From contig JNIN01000001.1 in assembly GCA_000702525.1 (NCBI GenBank), forward strand, positions 434,001 through 498,000: DNA of 64,000 nucleotides, given 5' to 3'. Of the stretch, positions 51,850-61,130 are shown piece by piece. The stretch is from Lachnospiraceae bacterium AC2012. GTDB lineage: Bacteria > Bacillota > Clostridia > Lachnospirales > Lachnospiraceae. Position numbers and translations under genes: made by a program. The notes beneath the pieces are model-generated. The model searched no databases. It worked only from the letters and a program-made list of their open reading frames with translations, and was not told where the DNA came from. How positions within the stretch are numbered: position 1 is the stretch's first letter; every line of letters starts with the position of its first letter.

Positions 51850-53600
51850 GTTTGCGCGCCATGGGCGCGCTCTAACGGGTGAAAGTCCCGAACACGCCCA
51901 GATAGTGGGAAGTGTATAGCTGAACAGCAAGACAAGTCCATCGTGAGGTGGAATCTGAAGGAAGCTGTAAGCAAATCTCTGGTCCGACGGACAGAAATCA
52001 CATATAAGGCTAGGCTACGAGAGATAAGTTGGCTAATAACAACAAAGTCTAATAACTATCACATTTGTAGTAGCAGAGTAAATGTGGCGGATATATGGAG
52101 AGAAAGAGCGTGCACCTTAAGCGTGGAGGTCTCGCAGAGGCTTCATTAGCCTAGTAACAACGAACTGTGAGAAGTCATCCGAGCCCATAGTAGTGAAGAA
52201 GTTTCTGTAATGGAAATGGAGCGAAGGGGTGAACAATCAATAAGTTTGAGTATGTCTCGTGTTGCAGAAATGACAACATCTGCCGTAACCAATCGGGGCA
52301 AGGGTGGTCAAATCAAGCGAGGCGGAAAGGAAAGAACGCTAGTCTAATGGAGCAGATATTATCTAGCGATAATCTCAACAGAGCATATCTGCAAGTCGTA
52401 CGAAACAAAGGTGCAGAGGGAGTGGACGGAATGAAGTACACAGAACTGAAAGAACATCTTGAAAAGAACGGCGATATTATCAAGGAACAGTTGAGGACAA
52501 GAAAGTATAAACCTCAGCCAGTACGAAGAGTGGAGATACCAAAGCCTGATGGCGGTGTCAGAAACCTAGACCTAATAGATGTGCACAGCAAGCAATCCTA
52601 ACAGCACTCGATATGATGAATGATGGCAATGATTGGATTGTAGATATTGACTTGGAAAAGTTCTTTGACACAGTAAATCACGATAAACTTATGACCATCA
52701 TAGCTAGAACTATTAAAGATGGAGATGTTATTTCTATCGTTAGGAAATACCTAGTCAGTGGAATTATGATTGATGATGAGTACGAGGACTCTATTGTGGG
52801 AACACCACAAGGAGGAAATCTCTCGCCATTATTGGCGAATATCATGTTGAATGAACTTGACAAGGAGATGGAAAAGCGAGGACTTAACTTTGTAAGATAC
52901 GCAGATGATTGTATCATCATGGTTGGTAGTGAAATGTCTGCTAATAGAGTCATGAGAAATATCTCTCGATTCATTGAGGAGAAACTGGGTCTCAAGGTCA
53001 ACATGACCAAGAGTAAAGTGGACAAGCCGCAAGGACTTAAATACCTTGGATTTGGATTCTACTTTGACTCAAGAGCACATCAGTTTAAGGCAAAACCACA
53101 TGCGAAATCAGTAGCGAAATTTAAGAAGAGAATGAAAGAACTTACATGTCGTAGTTGGGGCGTCAGCAACAGCTATAAAGTGGAGAAACTTAATCAGCTC
53201 ATCAGAGGATGGATTAACTACTTCAAGATAGGAAGTATGAAAACTTTATGTAGGAAGATGGATAAATACATCCGATATAGACTCCGCATGTGCATTTGGA
53301 AACACTGGAAAACTCCACAGAATCGTGAAAAGAACCTTGTAAAACTTGGAATTGACAGAGACACTGCAAGACGAGTTGCATACACAGGTCATAGAATAGC
53401 CTATGTCTGCAACAAGGGAACGGTGAATGTGGCAATAAACAACAAGAGACTGGCCTCATTTGGATTAGTCTCAATGTTAGATTACTACACCAAAAGGTGT
53501 GTTACTTGTTAAGTTGATTGAACCGCCGTGTACCGAACGGTACGCACGGTGGTGTGAGAGGTCGGAATTTCTCGCTCATGAGAAATTCCTCCTACTCGAT
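51850..53600 (+). mobile_element. group II intron, reverse-transcriptase type
   Basis: A 1751-nt intron. The 5' end is set by the start of identity with the copy at 46235, giving GTTTG in place of the usual GTGYG. Domain I structure fills 51850-52346. Domain IV encodes the reverse transcriptase. Domain V is ACCGCCGTGTACC/GGTACGCACGGTGGT at about 53522-53553, and domain VI the GGAATTTCTC/GAGAAATTCC hairpin (53564-53590), ending CTACTCGAT at 53600. The maturase has no HNH endonuclease domain. Insertion 6 nt after a stem-loop fits introns that target terminator hairpins. The RT gene is damaged, so autonomous mobility is unlikely. Confidence 0.88.
52347..53512 (+). pseudogene. group II intron reverse transcriptase/maturase with internal deletion
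   Basis: LtrA-type protein in two frames. Frame one (52347-52601) has SSDNLNRAYLQVVRNKGAEG and PKPDGGVRNL, then stops. Frame two resumes at RPNRCAQQAILTALDMMNDG (from 52568) and runs to 53512 with DIDLEKFFDTVNHDKL, GTPQGGNLSPLLANI, the catalytic RYADDC, maturase motifs YLGFGFYF and RGWINYFKIG, and the usual C-terminus. By comparison with remembered family sequences about 33 residues between RNL and RPNR (RT1-RT2 region, normally containing IP...DR..QQA and YGF) are missing, with a frame change at the join. Functional protein is unlikely. Confidence 0.85.
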
Positions 53601-54686
53601 TTATATGCTCTTTATGATTTGCTTGATATAGGCGGCTATAAAATCTTCGTTTAAACTATTGAAATCTATAAGAAAATACTGTTCCTTATCTTTGAAAGTT
53701 CGCTTAAAAAGCCGTATATTTTGATAGAGTTCCGATTCTTTGGTCGTGTTGATGGCTGGAAGGAAATGTCCATGCTGCAAAGCAAAACATTCATCCTTTT
53801 TGGCTTTTCTTTTTAATTCTTTTGGGATGGATTGCGATAACAGTTTTGGTAAGATCATATTTTCGTTGATGATAAAATCGTAATCCTTGCTATTTTTATA
53901 AAAATATTTCAAATCATCTTCGGTTCCTTTTAAAGTTCCGATGATCTTATTTCCACTGATTTTTAAAAAGCAATAATCTAGAGGAATGGAGATGGCAACG
54001 GGTAGATCACAATTGATTTTTGCTTCAAAAAAGAGTTCGTTTAAGGCGTTGTTTGGCTCCGTAATCGTTAGATTTTGAATGTTGGCTTCCTTAAGTTTTT
54101 GGTATTCTAATAGGTTTAAGAGTGGAAGCATATACTGTACGTCTTCTGCATTGTGAAGAAGTAAAAGTTCTTCTTTTTTGGGGTCTCGATCTTTTTCGTA
54201 TGCTTTGTAAACAGAGATTAATTGTCCTCCGTCATAGAGATCTTTACGATTGATTTGCAAGAAAAGCTCGATGGTCTTTTGCTTGTAGTTCGGAAGATGC
54301 AGGTAGTTTTTGCATTTCTTTGCGACTTTGAATAAATCAATGGAATGAAAAAGCTCATTATGAAAAATCATATTGTGTTTTTCAAATCTTTTTTTAAGAA
54401 ATGGTAAATCAAAGGTGTCACCATTGAAAGTAATCATAGTTTTGCATGTGATAATATCGTCCAAAAAGCAGGAGAGCATTTCCTGCTCGTCGTCTTCCGT
54501 TTCGGCAAAATATTGTACAAGCTCATAGTGGTCATTTCTGTGAAACATGCAGCCAATCAGATAGCAACTTTGATAGTTTGCCTGAAAGCCTGTTGTTTCA
54601 ATATCTAAAAAGACAGTGTCTTCTTTGAAATATTCGCTATATAGTTCCTGCTCGATAATCGGGCATTGCTTTGTTATTTTTTTCAT
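53601..54686 (-). CDS. RNase H-like exonuclease domain protein (YprB-type)
   Basis: 361 residues from ATG at 54686 (GGAGG a few bases upstream on the minus strand). N-terminal RNase_H_2 (PF13482-type) fold with the DEDD-like residues DIETTGFQANYQ, FNGDTFDLPFLKKRF and HNAEDVQYMLPLL. Bacillus YprB is the closest remembered relative; the C-terminal part has no clear TPR repeats. Predicted 3'-5' exonuclease on DNA or RNA, role unknown. Its stop codon (53601-53603) begins at the first base after the group II intron, so the intron landed exactly at the gene's end without disrupting it. Confidence 0.82.
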   Translation of the reverse strand: MKKITKQCPIIEQELYSEYFKEDTVFLDIETTGFQANYQSCYLIGCMFHRNDHYELVQYFAETEDDEQEMLSCFLDDIITCKTMITFNGDTFDLPFLKKRFEKHNMIFHNELFHSIDLFKVAKKCKNYLHLPNYKQKTIELFLQINRKDLYDGGQLISVYKAYEKDRDPKKEELLLLHNAEDVQYMLPLLNLLEYQKLKEANIQNLTITEPNNALNELFFEAKINCDLPVAISIPLDYCFLKISGNKIIGTLKGTEDDLKYFYKNSKDYDFIINENMILPKLLSQSIPKELKRKAKKDECFALQHGHFLPAINTTKESELYQNIRLFKRTFKDKEQYFLIDFNSLNEDFIAAYIKQIIKSI

Positions 54687-54836
54687 GGTTATCCTCCAAT
54701 TGTACAGTTTAGCATTTTTATATATTTTTTCCAACGAATGGAAATGTTTGTGGATGTGTTTTATAGGAAATACACATAAAGTATTCAATTATGAACAATT
54801 TTCATAGGCAAGTTGCACTAGTAAAAAATTGAAAAG

Positions 54837-54845
54837 TGTTATAAT
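54837..54845 (+). promoter_or_regulatory. extended -10 promoter of the rnf operon
   Basis: TGTTATAAT (54837-54845): perfect TATAAT with the TG extension. No -35 at standard spacing is seen; TTGCAC lies 21 bp upstream. The strong ribosome-binding site AAAGGAGGGG precedes rnfC. Confidence 0.6.
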
Positions 54846-54893
54846 AAAAATTGAAATAATTTTAGAAAGTGATCTAAAGGAGGGGTACAATTC

Positions 54894-56216
54894 ATGGGCC
54901 TTAGGACATTTAGAGGTGGCGTCCATCCGGATGATGGAAAGGACCTGTCAAAGGCAAAACCAACGAAAGAATTGTTGCCGGTTGGAGATTTGTTTTTCCC
55001 ACTTTCTCAGCACATTGGAGCTCCGGCTACACCAATAGTATCAGTTGGTGATACGGTATTAGCAGGTCAGAAAATTGCAGAAGCTGGCGGTTTCGTTTCA
55101 GCACCGATTTTCTCATCTGTTTCTGGTACGGTAAAAGCGATTGAGCCAAGAAGAGTAGCGGTTGGAGATATGGTGAATTCCATTGTTATTGAGAATGACG
55201 GCAATTATTTGGAATGTGGTTTTGAAGAGACAGACGATGTTACAAAACTAACAAATGAAGAGATCATTGAAAAAATCAAGGAGGCCGGTGTTGTCGGCAT
55301 GGGAGGCGCAGGCTTCCCAACACATGTGAAGTTATCACCGAAAGAACCGGATAAGATTGATTACATTATTGCGAACTGCGCAGAATGTGAGCCTTTCTTA
55401 ACTTCTGATTATCGTCGTATGGTGGAAGAACCGGAAAAACTTGTAGAGGGTATGCGAATTATCCTTCAGTTATTTAAGCATGCGACAGGTTGCTTTGGTA
55501 TAGAAGATAATAAGCCAGAGGCTATTCAGAAGCTGATGGAACTTACCAAAGATGAACCGAGAATGCAGGTAGTTCCGCTGATGACAAAGTATCCACAGGG
55601 TGGAGAACGTCAGCTGATCAAAGCAGTAACCGATCGAGAGATTAATTCGAAGATGCTCCCAGCAGATGCGGGATGTATCGTCGATAATGTGGAAACGATT
55701 GTTGCAGTATACAATGCAGTAAAATTCGGCAGACCGCTTACTGACCGTATTTTTACTGTTACTGGAGATGCGGTAATGGAACCACGTAATTTCAAGATCA
55801 AAATAGGTACGAATTTTTCAGAGCTTTTGGAAGCTGCTGGCGGCCTTAAAAATCCAGCAAAGAAGATGATTGCTGGTGGTCCAATGATGGGCTTTGCTTT
55901 ATTCGGAACAGATATTCCAACAACAAAGACGACTTCAGCACTTCTTTGTATGACAGTTGATCAGGTTAGTCAGTATGAAGAAACCGCATGTATTAACTGT
56001 GGTCGATGCGTGGATGCATGTCCGGAAGGACTGATTCCTTCTAGACTTGCGGATTATGCAAAGCATGGACAGAAGGAAAACTTTGAGAAATGGTACGGCT
56101 TGGAATGTATCGAATGTGGTAGCTGTTCCTTTGGTTGTCCGGCTAGAAGACCTCTGGCGCAGGCAATTAAGACGATGAAGAAGCAAGTGCTTCAGGACAA
56201 GAAGAATAAGAAGTAG
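54894..56216 (+). CDS. rnfC: Rnf complex subunit RnfC
   Basis: Peripheral, NADH-binding subunit of the ion-pumping ferredoxin:NAD+ oxidoreductase. 440 residues: RFRGGVHP-like TFRGGVHPDDGK start, flavin/NADH-binding region with GAGVVGMGGAGFPTHVKL-type glycine loop, SLBB domain, and two [4Fe-4S] motifs, CINCGRCVDACP near 365 and CIECGSCSFGCPARRPL near 403. Normal length for Clostridia. First gene of rnfCDGEAB, the canonical clostridial order. Confidence 0.97.
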   Translation: MGLRTFRGGVHPDDGKDLSKAKPTKELLPVGDLFFPLSQHIGAPATPIVSVGDTVLAGQKIAEAGGFVSAPIFSSVSGTVKAIEPRRVAVGDMVNSIVIENDGNYLECGFEETDDVTKLTNEEIIEKIKEAGVVGMGGAGFPTHVKLSPKEPDKIDYIIANCAECEPFLTSDYRRMVEEPEKLVEGMRIILQLFKHATGCFGIEDNKPEAIQKLMELTKDEPRMQVVPLMTKYPQGGERQLIKAVTDREINSKMLPADAGCIVDNVETIVAVYNAVKFGRPLTDRIFTVTGDAVMEPRNFKIKIGTNFSELLEAAGGLKNPAKKMIAGGPMMGFALFGTDIPTTKTTSALLCMTVDQVSQYEETACINCGRCVDACPEGLIPSRLADYAKHGQKENFEKWYGLECIECGSCSFGCPARRPLAQAIKTMKKQVLQDKKNKK

Positions 56217-56230
56217 GAGAGGTGACAAAC

Positions 56231-57172
56231 GTGAGTGATTTATTTTCTGTAACATCTGCCCCACATGTTAGGGACAAGATGGATACGCAGCATATTATGC
56301 TCTTGGTAATCGTTTCCTTGTTACCAGCTTCTATTTTTGGAATCTGTAACTTTGGAATTAGAGCACTCTTCGTGATTTTGGTTACGATTGTTAGCTGTGT
56401 TCTTTCAGAGTATATCTATGAAAAGATCGTACATAAGAAGAGTACGATTCGTGATTTGAGTGCTGTTGTAACAGGACTCTTATTAGGACTGAACTTGACG
56501 CATACCATTCCTCTTTGGATGGCAGCGTTAGGTGGTGTATTTGCAATTGTTGTAGTAAAGATGCTGTTTGGTGGTTTGGGACAGAATTTCATGAACCCTG
56601 CATTGGGGGCAAGATGTTTCCTGGTCATTTCCTTTACAGCGCAGATGACAAGCTTTACTTACGATGGCGTAACGGGCGCTACGCTTTTAACAAAGTTAAA
56701 AGCAGGAGAGTCCGTAAATATTATGCGAATGTTGATTGGTAATGAAGGTGGTACGATTGGTGAAACATCTGTCATTGCGTTATTACTGGGTGCTATTATT
56801 CTGATTTTATTTGGAATTATTGATTTACGTATTCCGGGAACGTATATTTTGACATTTGCAATATTTGTCCTCTTATTTGGTGGACATGGGTTAGATATCA
56901 GCTATCTCGTAGCACAGATTTGTGGTGGTGGATTAATCATTGGTGCGTTCTTTATGGCAACAGATTATGTTACGTCACCAATTACACCTGCAGGCAAGAT
57001 TGTGTTTGGTATCTGTCTTGGACTACTTACCGGAATTTTCAGAATTTTCGGTGCCTCTGCAGAAGGTGTTAGTTATGCAATTATTATCAGCAATTTATTG
57101 GTGCCATTGATTGAGCGTGTTACGATTCCACGTGCTTTTGGTATCAAGAGAGAAAAGGAGGAGAAGGCATGA
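56231..57172 (+). CDS. rnfD: Rnf complex subunit RnfD
   Basis: Membrane subunit with covalently bound FMN. Start GTG 56231, 6-7 nt behind AGGAGAGGTG; an earlier GTG at 56222 overlaps that site. 313 residues with about eight to ten membrane helices. The FMN-attachment Thr is expected in DGVTGATLLTKLK near residue 150. Overlaps rnfG by 4 nt. Confidence 0.95.
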   Translation: MSDLFSVTSAPHVRDKMDTQHIMLLVIVSLLPASIFGICNFGIRALFVILVTIVSCVLSEYIYEKIVHKKSTIRDLSAVVTGLLLGLNLTHTIPLWMAALGGVFAIVVVKMLFGGLGQNFMNPALGARCFLVISFTAQMTSFTYDGVTGATLLTKLKAGESVNIMRMLIGNEGGTIGETSVIALLLGAIILILFGIIDLRIPGTYILTFAIFVLLFGGHGLDISYLVAQICGGGLIIGAFFMATDYVTSPITPAGKIVFGICLGLLTGIFRIFGASAEGVSYAIIISNLLVPLIERVTIPRAFGIKREKEEKA

Positions 57173-57780
57173 AGAAATTAGTGAAAGATGCGTTGATCCT
57201 TACTTTAATTACGTTAATTGCCGGTACCGCACTTGGCTTTGTATATGAAATTACAAAGGCGCCGATTGCAGCAGCAGAAGAGGAGGCTACCCAGGAGGCT
57301 TATAAGGCTGTATTTTCCGATGCGGCTTCCTTTGCTGACCATGAAGGCTTTGATGCAGATGCAGCTTCTAAACTTGTGCAGGATGCCGGTTATACAGATG
57401 ATGATATTGATAACTGTGTAGATGCATTGGATGCTTCTGGTAATTTACTGGGATATGTGATTACGGTGACGACACATGCCGGATATGGCGGAGATATTAC
57501 ATTTTCTATGGGAGTTACGGTAGATGGAACAATGAATGGCTATTCGATCACAACGATTGGTGAAACTGCTGGACTTGGTATGAAAGCGAAAGAAAGCGGA
57601 TTTGCGGATCAGTTTAAGAATATCGTTTCTAACGTTTATACGGTTGTAAAGACTGCTCCTAGTAGTGATACAGAAATTCAGGCTATTTCTGGTGCTACCA
57701 TTACATCAAAAGCGATGACAGGTGCTGTGAATGCCGGATTTGAATACTATAACAGTTTAGTAGGAGGTGGGGCAGAATGA
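57169..57780 (+). CDS. rnfG: Rnf complex subunit RnfG
   Basis: Extracytoplasmic FMN-binding subunit. 203 residues: N-terminal membrane anchor (ILTLITLIAGTALGFVY) and FMN_bind domain with ISGATITSKAMTGAVN, whose second Thr is the flavinylation site used by ApbE. The family motif GLGMKAKE is seen. Overlaps both neighbours by 4 nt, so synthesis is coupled. Confidence 0.96.
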   Translation: MKKLVKDALILTLITLIAGTALGFVYEITKAPIAAAEEEATQEAYKAVFSDAASFADHEGFDADAASKLVQDAGYTDDDIDNCVDALDASGNLLGYVITVTTHAGYGGDITFSMGVTVDGTMNGYSITTIGETAGLGMKAKESGFADQFKNIVSNVYTVVKTAPSSDTEIQAISGATITSKAMTGAVNAGFEYYNSLVGGGAE

Positions 57781-58529
57781 ATAAATTCGTAGAGCGTTTA
57801 TATAATGGTATTCTGAAAGAGAATCCTTCTTTTGTATTGATGCTTGGTATGTGTCCTACGCTTGCAGTTACAACTTCAGCAATCAATGGACTTGGCATGG
57901 GACTTTCGACAACCGTTGTACTTACCATGTCGAATTTACTGATTTCCTGTCTACGACATGTGATTCCGGATCGTGTTCGTATGCCTGCTTATATCGTTGT
58001 AGTTGCATCCTTGGTAACGATGGTGCAGTTCTTGATGCAGGGATTTGTTCCATCCTTATATGAGTCATTGGGAATCTATATTCCATTGATCGTTGTTAAC
58101 TGTATTATTCTTGGCCGTGCAGAGAGCTATGCGTCAAAGAATACACCAGCATTATCCTTCTTTGATGGACTGGGTATGGGATTTGGTTTCTCTATCAGTT
58201 TGACAATCATCGGTTTGGTACGTGAACTTCTTGGTGCAGGTACAGCATTTGGAACACAGTTATTACCACTTGCTGATGCTGCAAATGGAACAGCCGGATT
58301 TACACCAATTTCCATCTTTGTTATGCCACCGGGAGCGTTTATGGTACTGGCGGTTCTCGTTGCTGTTATGAATGTTGTTCGTAAGAAGATGGACGAGAAG
58401 GGCAAGCCACTTGCAGCACCACAGGGCTGCTTGACGGGTGACTGTATGGGTTGTAGTTTTAGCGCTGGTTGTACAGGAAAATCTGTAGACAAGATAGCGT
58501 CTGCAAATAAGGAAGAAAAGGAGGATTAG
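57777..58529 (+). CDS. rnfE: Rnf complex subunit RnfE
   Basis: Integral membrane subunit, homologous to RnfA and NqrD. 250 residues, six membrane helices (GMCPTLAVTTSAINGLGMGL; VNCIILGRAESYASKN). It ends with a soluble tail of about 34 residues containing four Cys at 218, 223, 226 and 232 (GCLTGDCMGCSFSAGC), beyond the usual end of the core fold. Conserved membrane Cys at residue 26 lies in the first helix. Confidence 0.95.
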   Translation: MNKFVERLYNGILKENPSFVLMLGMCPTLAVTTSAINGLGMGLSTTVVLTMSNLLISCLRHVIPDRVRMPAYIVVVASLVTMVQFLMQGFVPSLYESLGIYIPLIVVNCIILGRAESYASKNTPALSFFDGLGMGFGFSISLTIIGLVRELLGAGTAFGTQLLPLADAANGTAGFTPISIFVMPPGAFMVLAVLVAVMNVVRKKMDEKGKPLAAPQGCLTGDCMGCSFSAGCTGKSVDKIASANKEEKED

Positions 58530-58533
58530 TACA

Positions 58534-59109
58534 GTGAAAGAGTTATTGTTAATTATTATTGCTTCATCGATTGTAAATAACGTTGTACTGAGTCAGTTCC
58601 TTGGAATCTGTCCTTTCCTTGGCGTTTCAAAGAAGATTGATACAGCTGCCGGTATGGGCGGTGCGGTTATATTTGTAATTGCAATATCTTCCTTTGTTAC
58701 GGGATTGATTTATAAATTCATTCTTGTGCCAACGGGATTTGTTTATTTACAGACGATTGTATTTATTCTTGTAATTGCGGCACTTGTGCAGTTTGTAGAG
58801 ATGTTCTTAAAGAAGAATGTCCCGTCCCTTTATAAGGCTCTGGGCGTTTATTTGCCGTTGATTACAACAAACTGTGCAGTCCTTGGCGTTGCACTGAATA
58901 ATGTTACGAATGGTTATAATATTCTTCAGGGTGTTGTCTATGGTGTTGGTACAGCCATCGGTTTTACCATTGCCATTGTAATTATGGCCGGAATTCGTGA
59001 AAAAATAGAATATAATGACATTCCTGAACCATTTAAAGGTACAGCGATTGTGCTTGTTACGGCAAGTCTTATGGCAATTGCTTTTACCGGTTTTTCAGGT
59101 GTGATCTAA
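58534..59109 (+). CDS. rnfA: Rnf complex subunit RnfA
   Basis: Integral membrane subunit, inverted-topology partner of RnfE; together they hold a membrane [2Fe-2S] centre in characterised complexes. Start is GTG 58534 with GGAGG 9 nt upstream. 191 residues, six helices; NNVVLSQFLGICPFLGVSKK and LITTNCAVLGVALNNV carry the conserved Cys residues. Confidence 0.96.
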   Translation: MKELLLIIIASSIVNNVVLSQFLGICPFLGVSKKIDTAAGMGGAVIFVIAISSFVTGLIYKFILVPTGFVYLQTIVFILVIAALVQFVEMFLKKNVPSLYKALGVYLPLITTNCAVLGVALNNVTNGYNILQGVVYGVGTAIGFTIAIVIMAGIREKIEYNDIPEPFKGTAIVLVTASLMAIAFTGFSGVI

Positions 59110-59122
59110 GGAGGGGTGACAG

Positions 59123-59926
59123 ATGATAACAGGAATCGTTATTTCCGCTTTGATTGTCAGTGTTACCGGTTGCATTATTGGATTCTTTCTTTGCTTTTCA
59201 TCTGAGAAGTTTAAAGTGGAAGTAGATCCGAAGGAAGAAGCTGTATTAGGTGAACTTCCTGGAAATAATTGTGGTGGTTGTGGTTATGCAGGCTGTTCTG
59301 GTTTGGCAGCGGCCATCGCAAAAGGAGAGGCACCGGTAAATCAGTGCCCTGTTGGTGGTGCACCGGTTGCTGCAAAGATTGCAGAAATCATGGGCGTTGA
59401 AGCAGGTAGCTCGGTTCGTCAAGTCGCTTTTGTAAGATGTGCAGGCGATTGCGAAAAGGCAAAAGACAATTATGAATATACAGGTGTCAATAAATGTAGT
59501 GCGATGCGCTTTGTCCCAGGAGGGGGACCAAAGGCTTGTGCTTATGGCTGTCTTGGTTTTGGCGAATGTGTAGAAGCGTGTCCTTTTGATGCAATTCATA
59601 TTGTAAATGGTATTGCAAAAGTAGATAAGGAAGTTTGTAAGGCATGTGGTAAGTGTATCGAGGCATGTCCTCGTAATATGATTGAACTTGTGCCATATGA
59701 TGCAAATTATGCGGTTGCATGTAGTTCAAAGAATAAAGGCAAAGATGTCATGCAGGTTTGTTCTGCAGGATGTATTGGATGTCATTTATGCGAGAAACAA
59801 TGTGAATCAGATGCGATTCATGTAGAGGATAATATAGCACATATTGATCAGACAAAATGTACAGGTTGTGGTAAGTGTGCGGAGAAATGTCCAAAGAAAG
59901 TGATTTTACATTTAAAGGCTATGTAG
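59123..59926 (+). CDS. rnfB: Rnf complex subunit RnfB
   Basis: Ferredoxin-oxidising subunit. 267 residues: N-terminal membrane helix, an Fe-S domain NNCGGCGYAGCSGLA with NQCPVGG, then ferredoxin-type motifs including CVEACPFDAI, CKACGKCIEACPRNMI, CSAGCIGCHLCEKQC and CTGCGKCAEKCPKKVI. Last gene of the rnf operon, before a bidirectional terminator. The complex couples reduced-ferredoxin oxidation by NAD+ to sodium or proton export. Confidence 0.96.
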   Translation: MITGIVISALIVSVTGCIIGFFLCFSSEKFKVEVDPKEEAVLGELPGNNCGGCGYAGCSGLAAAIAKGEAPVNQCPVGGAPVAAKIAEIMGVEAGSSVRQVAFVRCAGDCEKAKDNYEYTGVNKCSAMRFVPGGGPKACAYGCLGFGECVEACPFDAIHIVNGIAKVDKEVCKACGKCIEACPRNMIELVPYDANYAVACSSKNKGKDVMQVCSAGCIGCHLCEKQCESDAIHVEDNIAHIDQTKCTGCGKCAEKCPKKVILHLKAM

Positions 59927-59949
59927 TGGCAGTTTCTGTATAAAATATG

Positions 59950-59988
59950 AAAAGGTCTTGGAAATGTTACATTTCCAAGACCTTTTTT
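59950..59988. terminator. bidirectional terminator between rnfB and apbE
   Basis: Perfect 17-bp stem, 59950-59966 with 59970-59986, loop TTA. A tail of A on one side and T on the other lets it serve both converging transcripts. Confidence 0.93.
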
Positions 59989-60994
59989 ATTCTGCCATTT
60001 CAAATGGAATCGAGGTTCCGATTCCGGAGGTATAAGACACTTTATTATCATCTGTAATAAAGATAGCTTCGACCTGATCAAGAGATTCGACAAATTGTTT
60101 GCCGGCGTCTTCTCCCATGGTAAAAACAGTGGTAGAGAGAGCATCCGCATCAACAGAAGAATCCGTGATGATGGTGACGGAGGACAGATGATTATCGATC
60201 GGATAGCCAGTGGTTAAGTCCAAAATGTGATGGTAGATCTCTCCGTCTTTTTCAAAATATCGCTGGTACGTTCCAGAGGTGACGACAGATTGATCGCTCA
60301 CCTTTACGGAGGCAATGACAGAACCGTCATCGGAAAAAGGTTTTTGTAAGCCGATGGTGTAATAACCGTCGTCGCTATCTTTCGGGCCAACACATAGGAC
60401 GTTGCCGCCAAGATTGATCAGACCCTCGTAGATGCCTTCACGATTTAGATATTTCTTCATTTTGTCCGCGATGTAACCTTTCGCGATTCCGCCCAAATCG
60501 AGGATTCCATTTCCGGTATAGGTAACGGTATTTCCGTCGATTTGTATTTTTTTATAATCAACGGTATTTAGCGCGGCTTGGATGTCGGAATCCTTGGGAA
60601 TGTTGCCGGTGTTATTGTCAAAATCCCATAAATTGCTTAGTGCGCCAACGGTGATGTCGAAAGAACCACCGGATAGTTCGCTGTAATAGATGCCGGAATT
60701 TAGTAGTTCTATGGTTTCATCATGAACTTCGACGGGGTTACCGTTTGATTCGTTGATTTTCGATATATCACTATCGGAAATGGTATTGGAGAAATAGTTT
60801 TCGTATTTCTCTGCCAGATCGAAGCACGAATGGATTTGTTCTTCTGCATCATTAGAATACAAGGTAATGGATATTACTGTGTCTAAATAAAATCCCTGTT
60901 CTGTGACACCGTTTTGGTTTTTGCATCCCGAAAATAGCAGCGTGGGGATGCATAGACTAACGGCTGTTAGAAGGGAAAGCCATCTTTTTTTCAT
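59987..60994 (-). CDS. apbE: FAD:protein FMN transferase, lipoprotein
   Basis: Attaches FMN covalently to Thr in S-G-A-T motifs of proteins such as RnfG and RnfD. Start chosen at 60994, 7 nt after AAAGGA on the minus strand (an ATG at 61000 is too near). 335 residues: lipoprotein signal with LFSGC, ApbE core with DLGGIAKGYIADKM, GGNVLCVG and HHILDLTTGYPID. It sits convergent to rnfCDGEAB, whose two flavoproteins are its likely substrates. Confidence 0.94.
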   Translation of the reverse strand: MKKRWLSLLTAVSLCIPTLLFSGCKNQNGVTEQGFYLDTVISITLYSNDAEEQIHSCFDLAEKYENYFSNTISDSDISKINESNGNPVEVHDETIELLNSGIYYSELSGGSFDITVGALSNLWDFDNNTGNIPKDSDIQAALNTVDYKKIQIDGNTVTYTGNGILDLGGIAKGYIADKMKKYLNREGIYEGLINLGGNVLCVGPKDSDDGYYTIGLQKPFSDDGSVIASVKVSDQSVVTSGTYQRYFEKDGEIYHHILDLTTGYPIDNHLSSVTIITDSSVDADALSTTVFTMGEDAGKQFVESLDQVEAIFITDDNKVSYTSGIGTSIPFEMAE

Positions 60995-61130
60995 ATGCAT
61001 GTCCTTTAAATTTGATAATTCCACTCTAGCATATGCTTAAAATCAGTACAAGTGGGGGATTTTAGATGAAATTTATGCAAAAGTATGGTACATTATTTAA
61101 GTTAAGTAAAATTGGGAAAGGTAGATAGAG

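Noticed and set aside
51943-52149. Short open frame inside group II intron domain I
   Set aside because: It lies in conserved ribozyme structure, lacks a ribosome-binding site and resembles no protein.
61061-61094. proB promoter such as TTTAGA-17-TATGGT
   Set aside because: Several weak overlapping possibilities exist and none is convincing enough to list as a feature.
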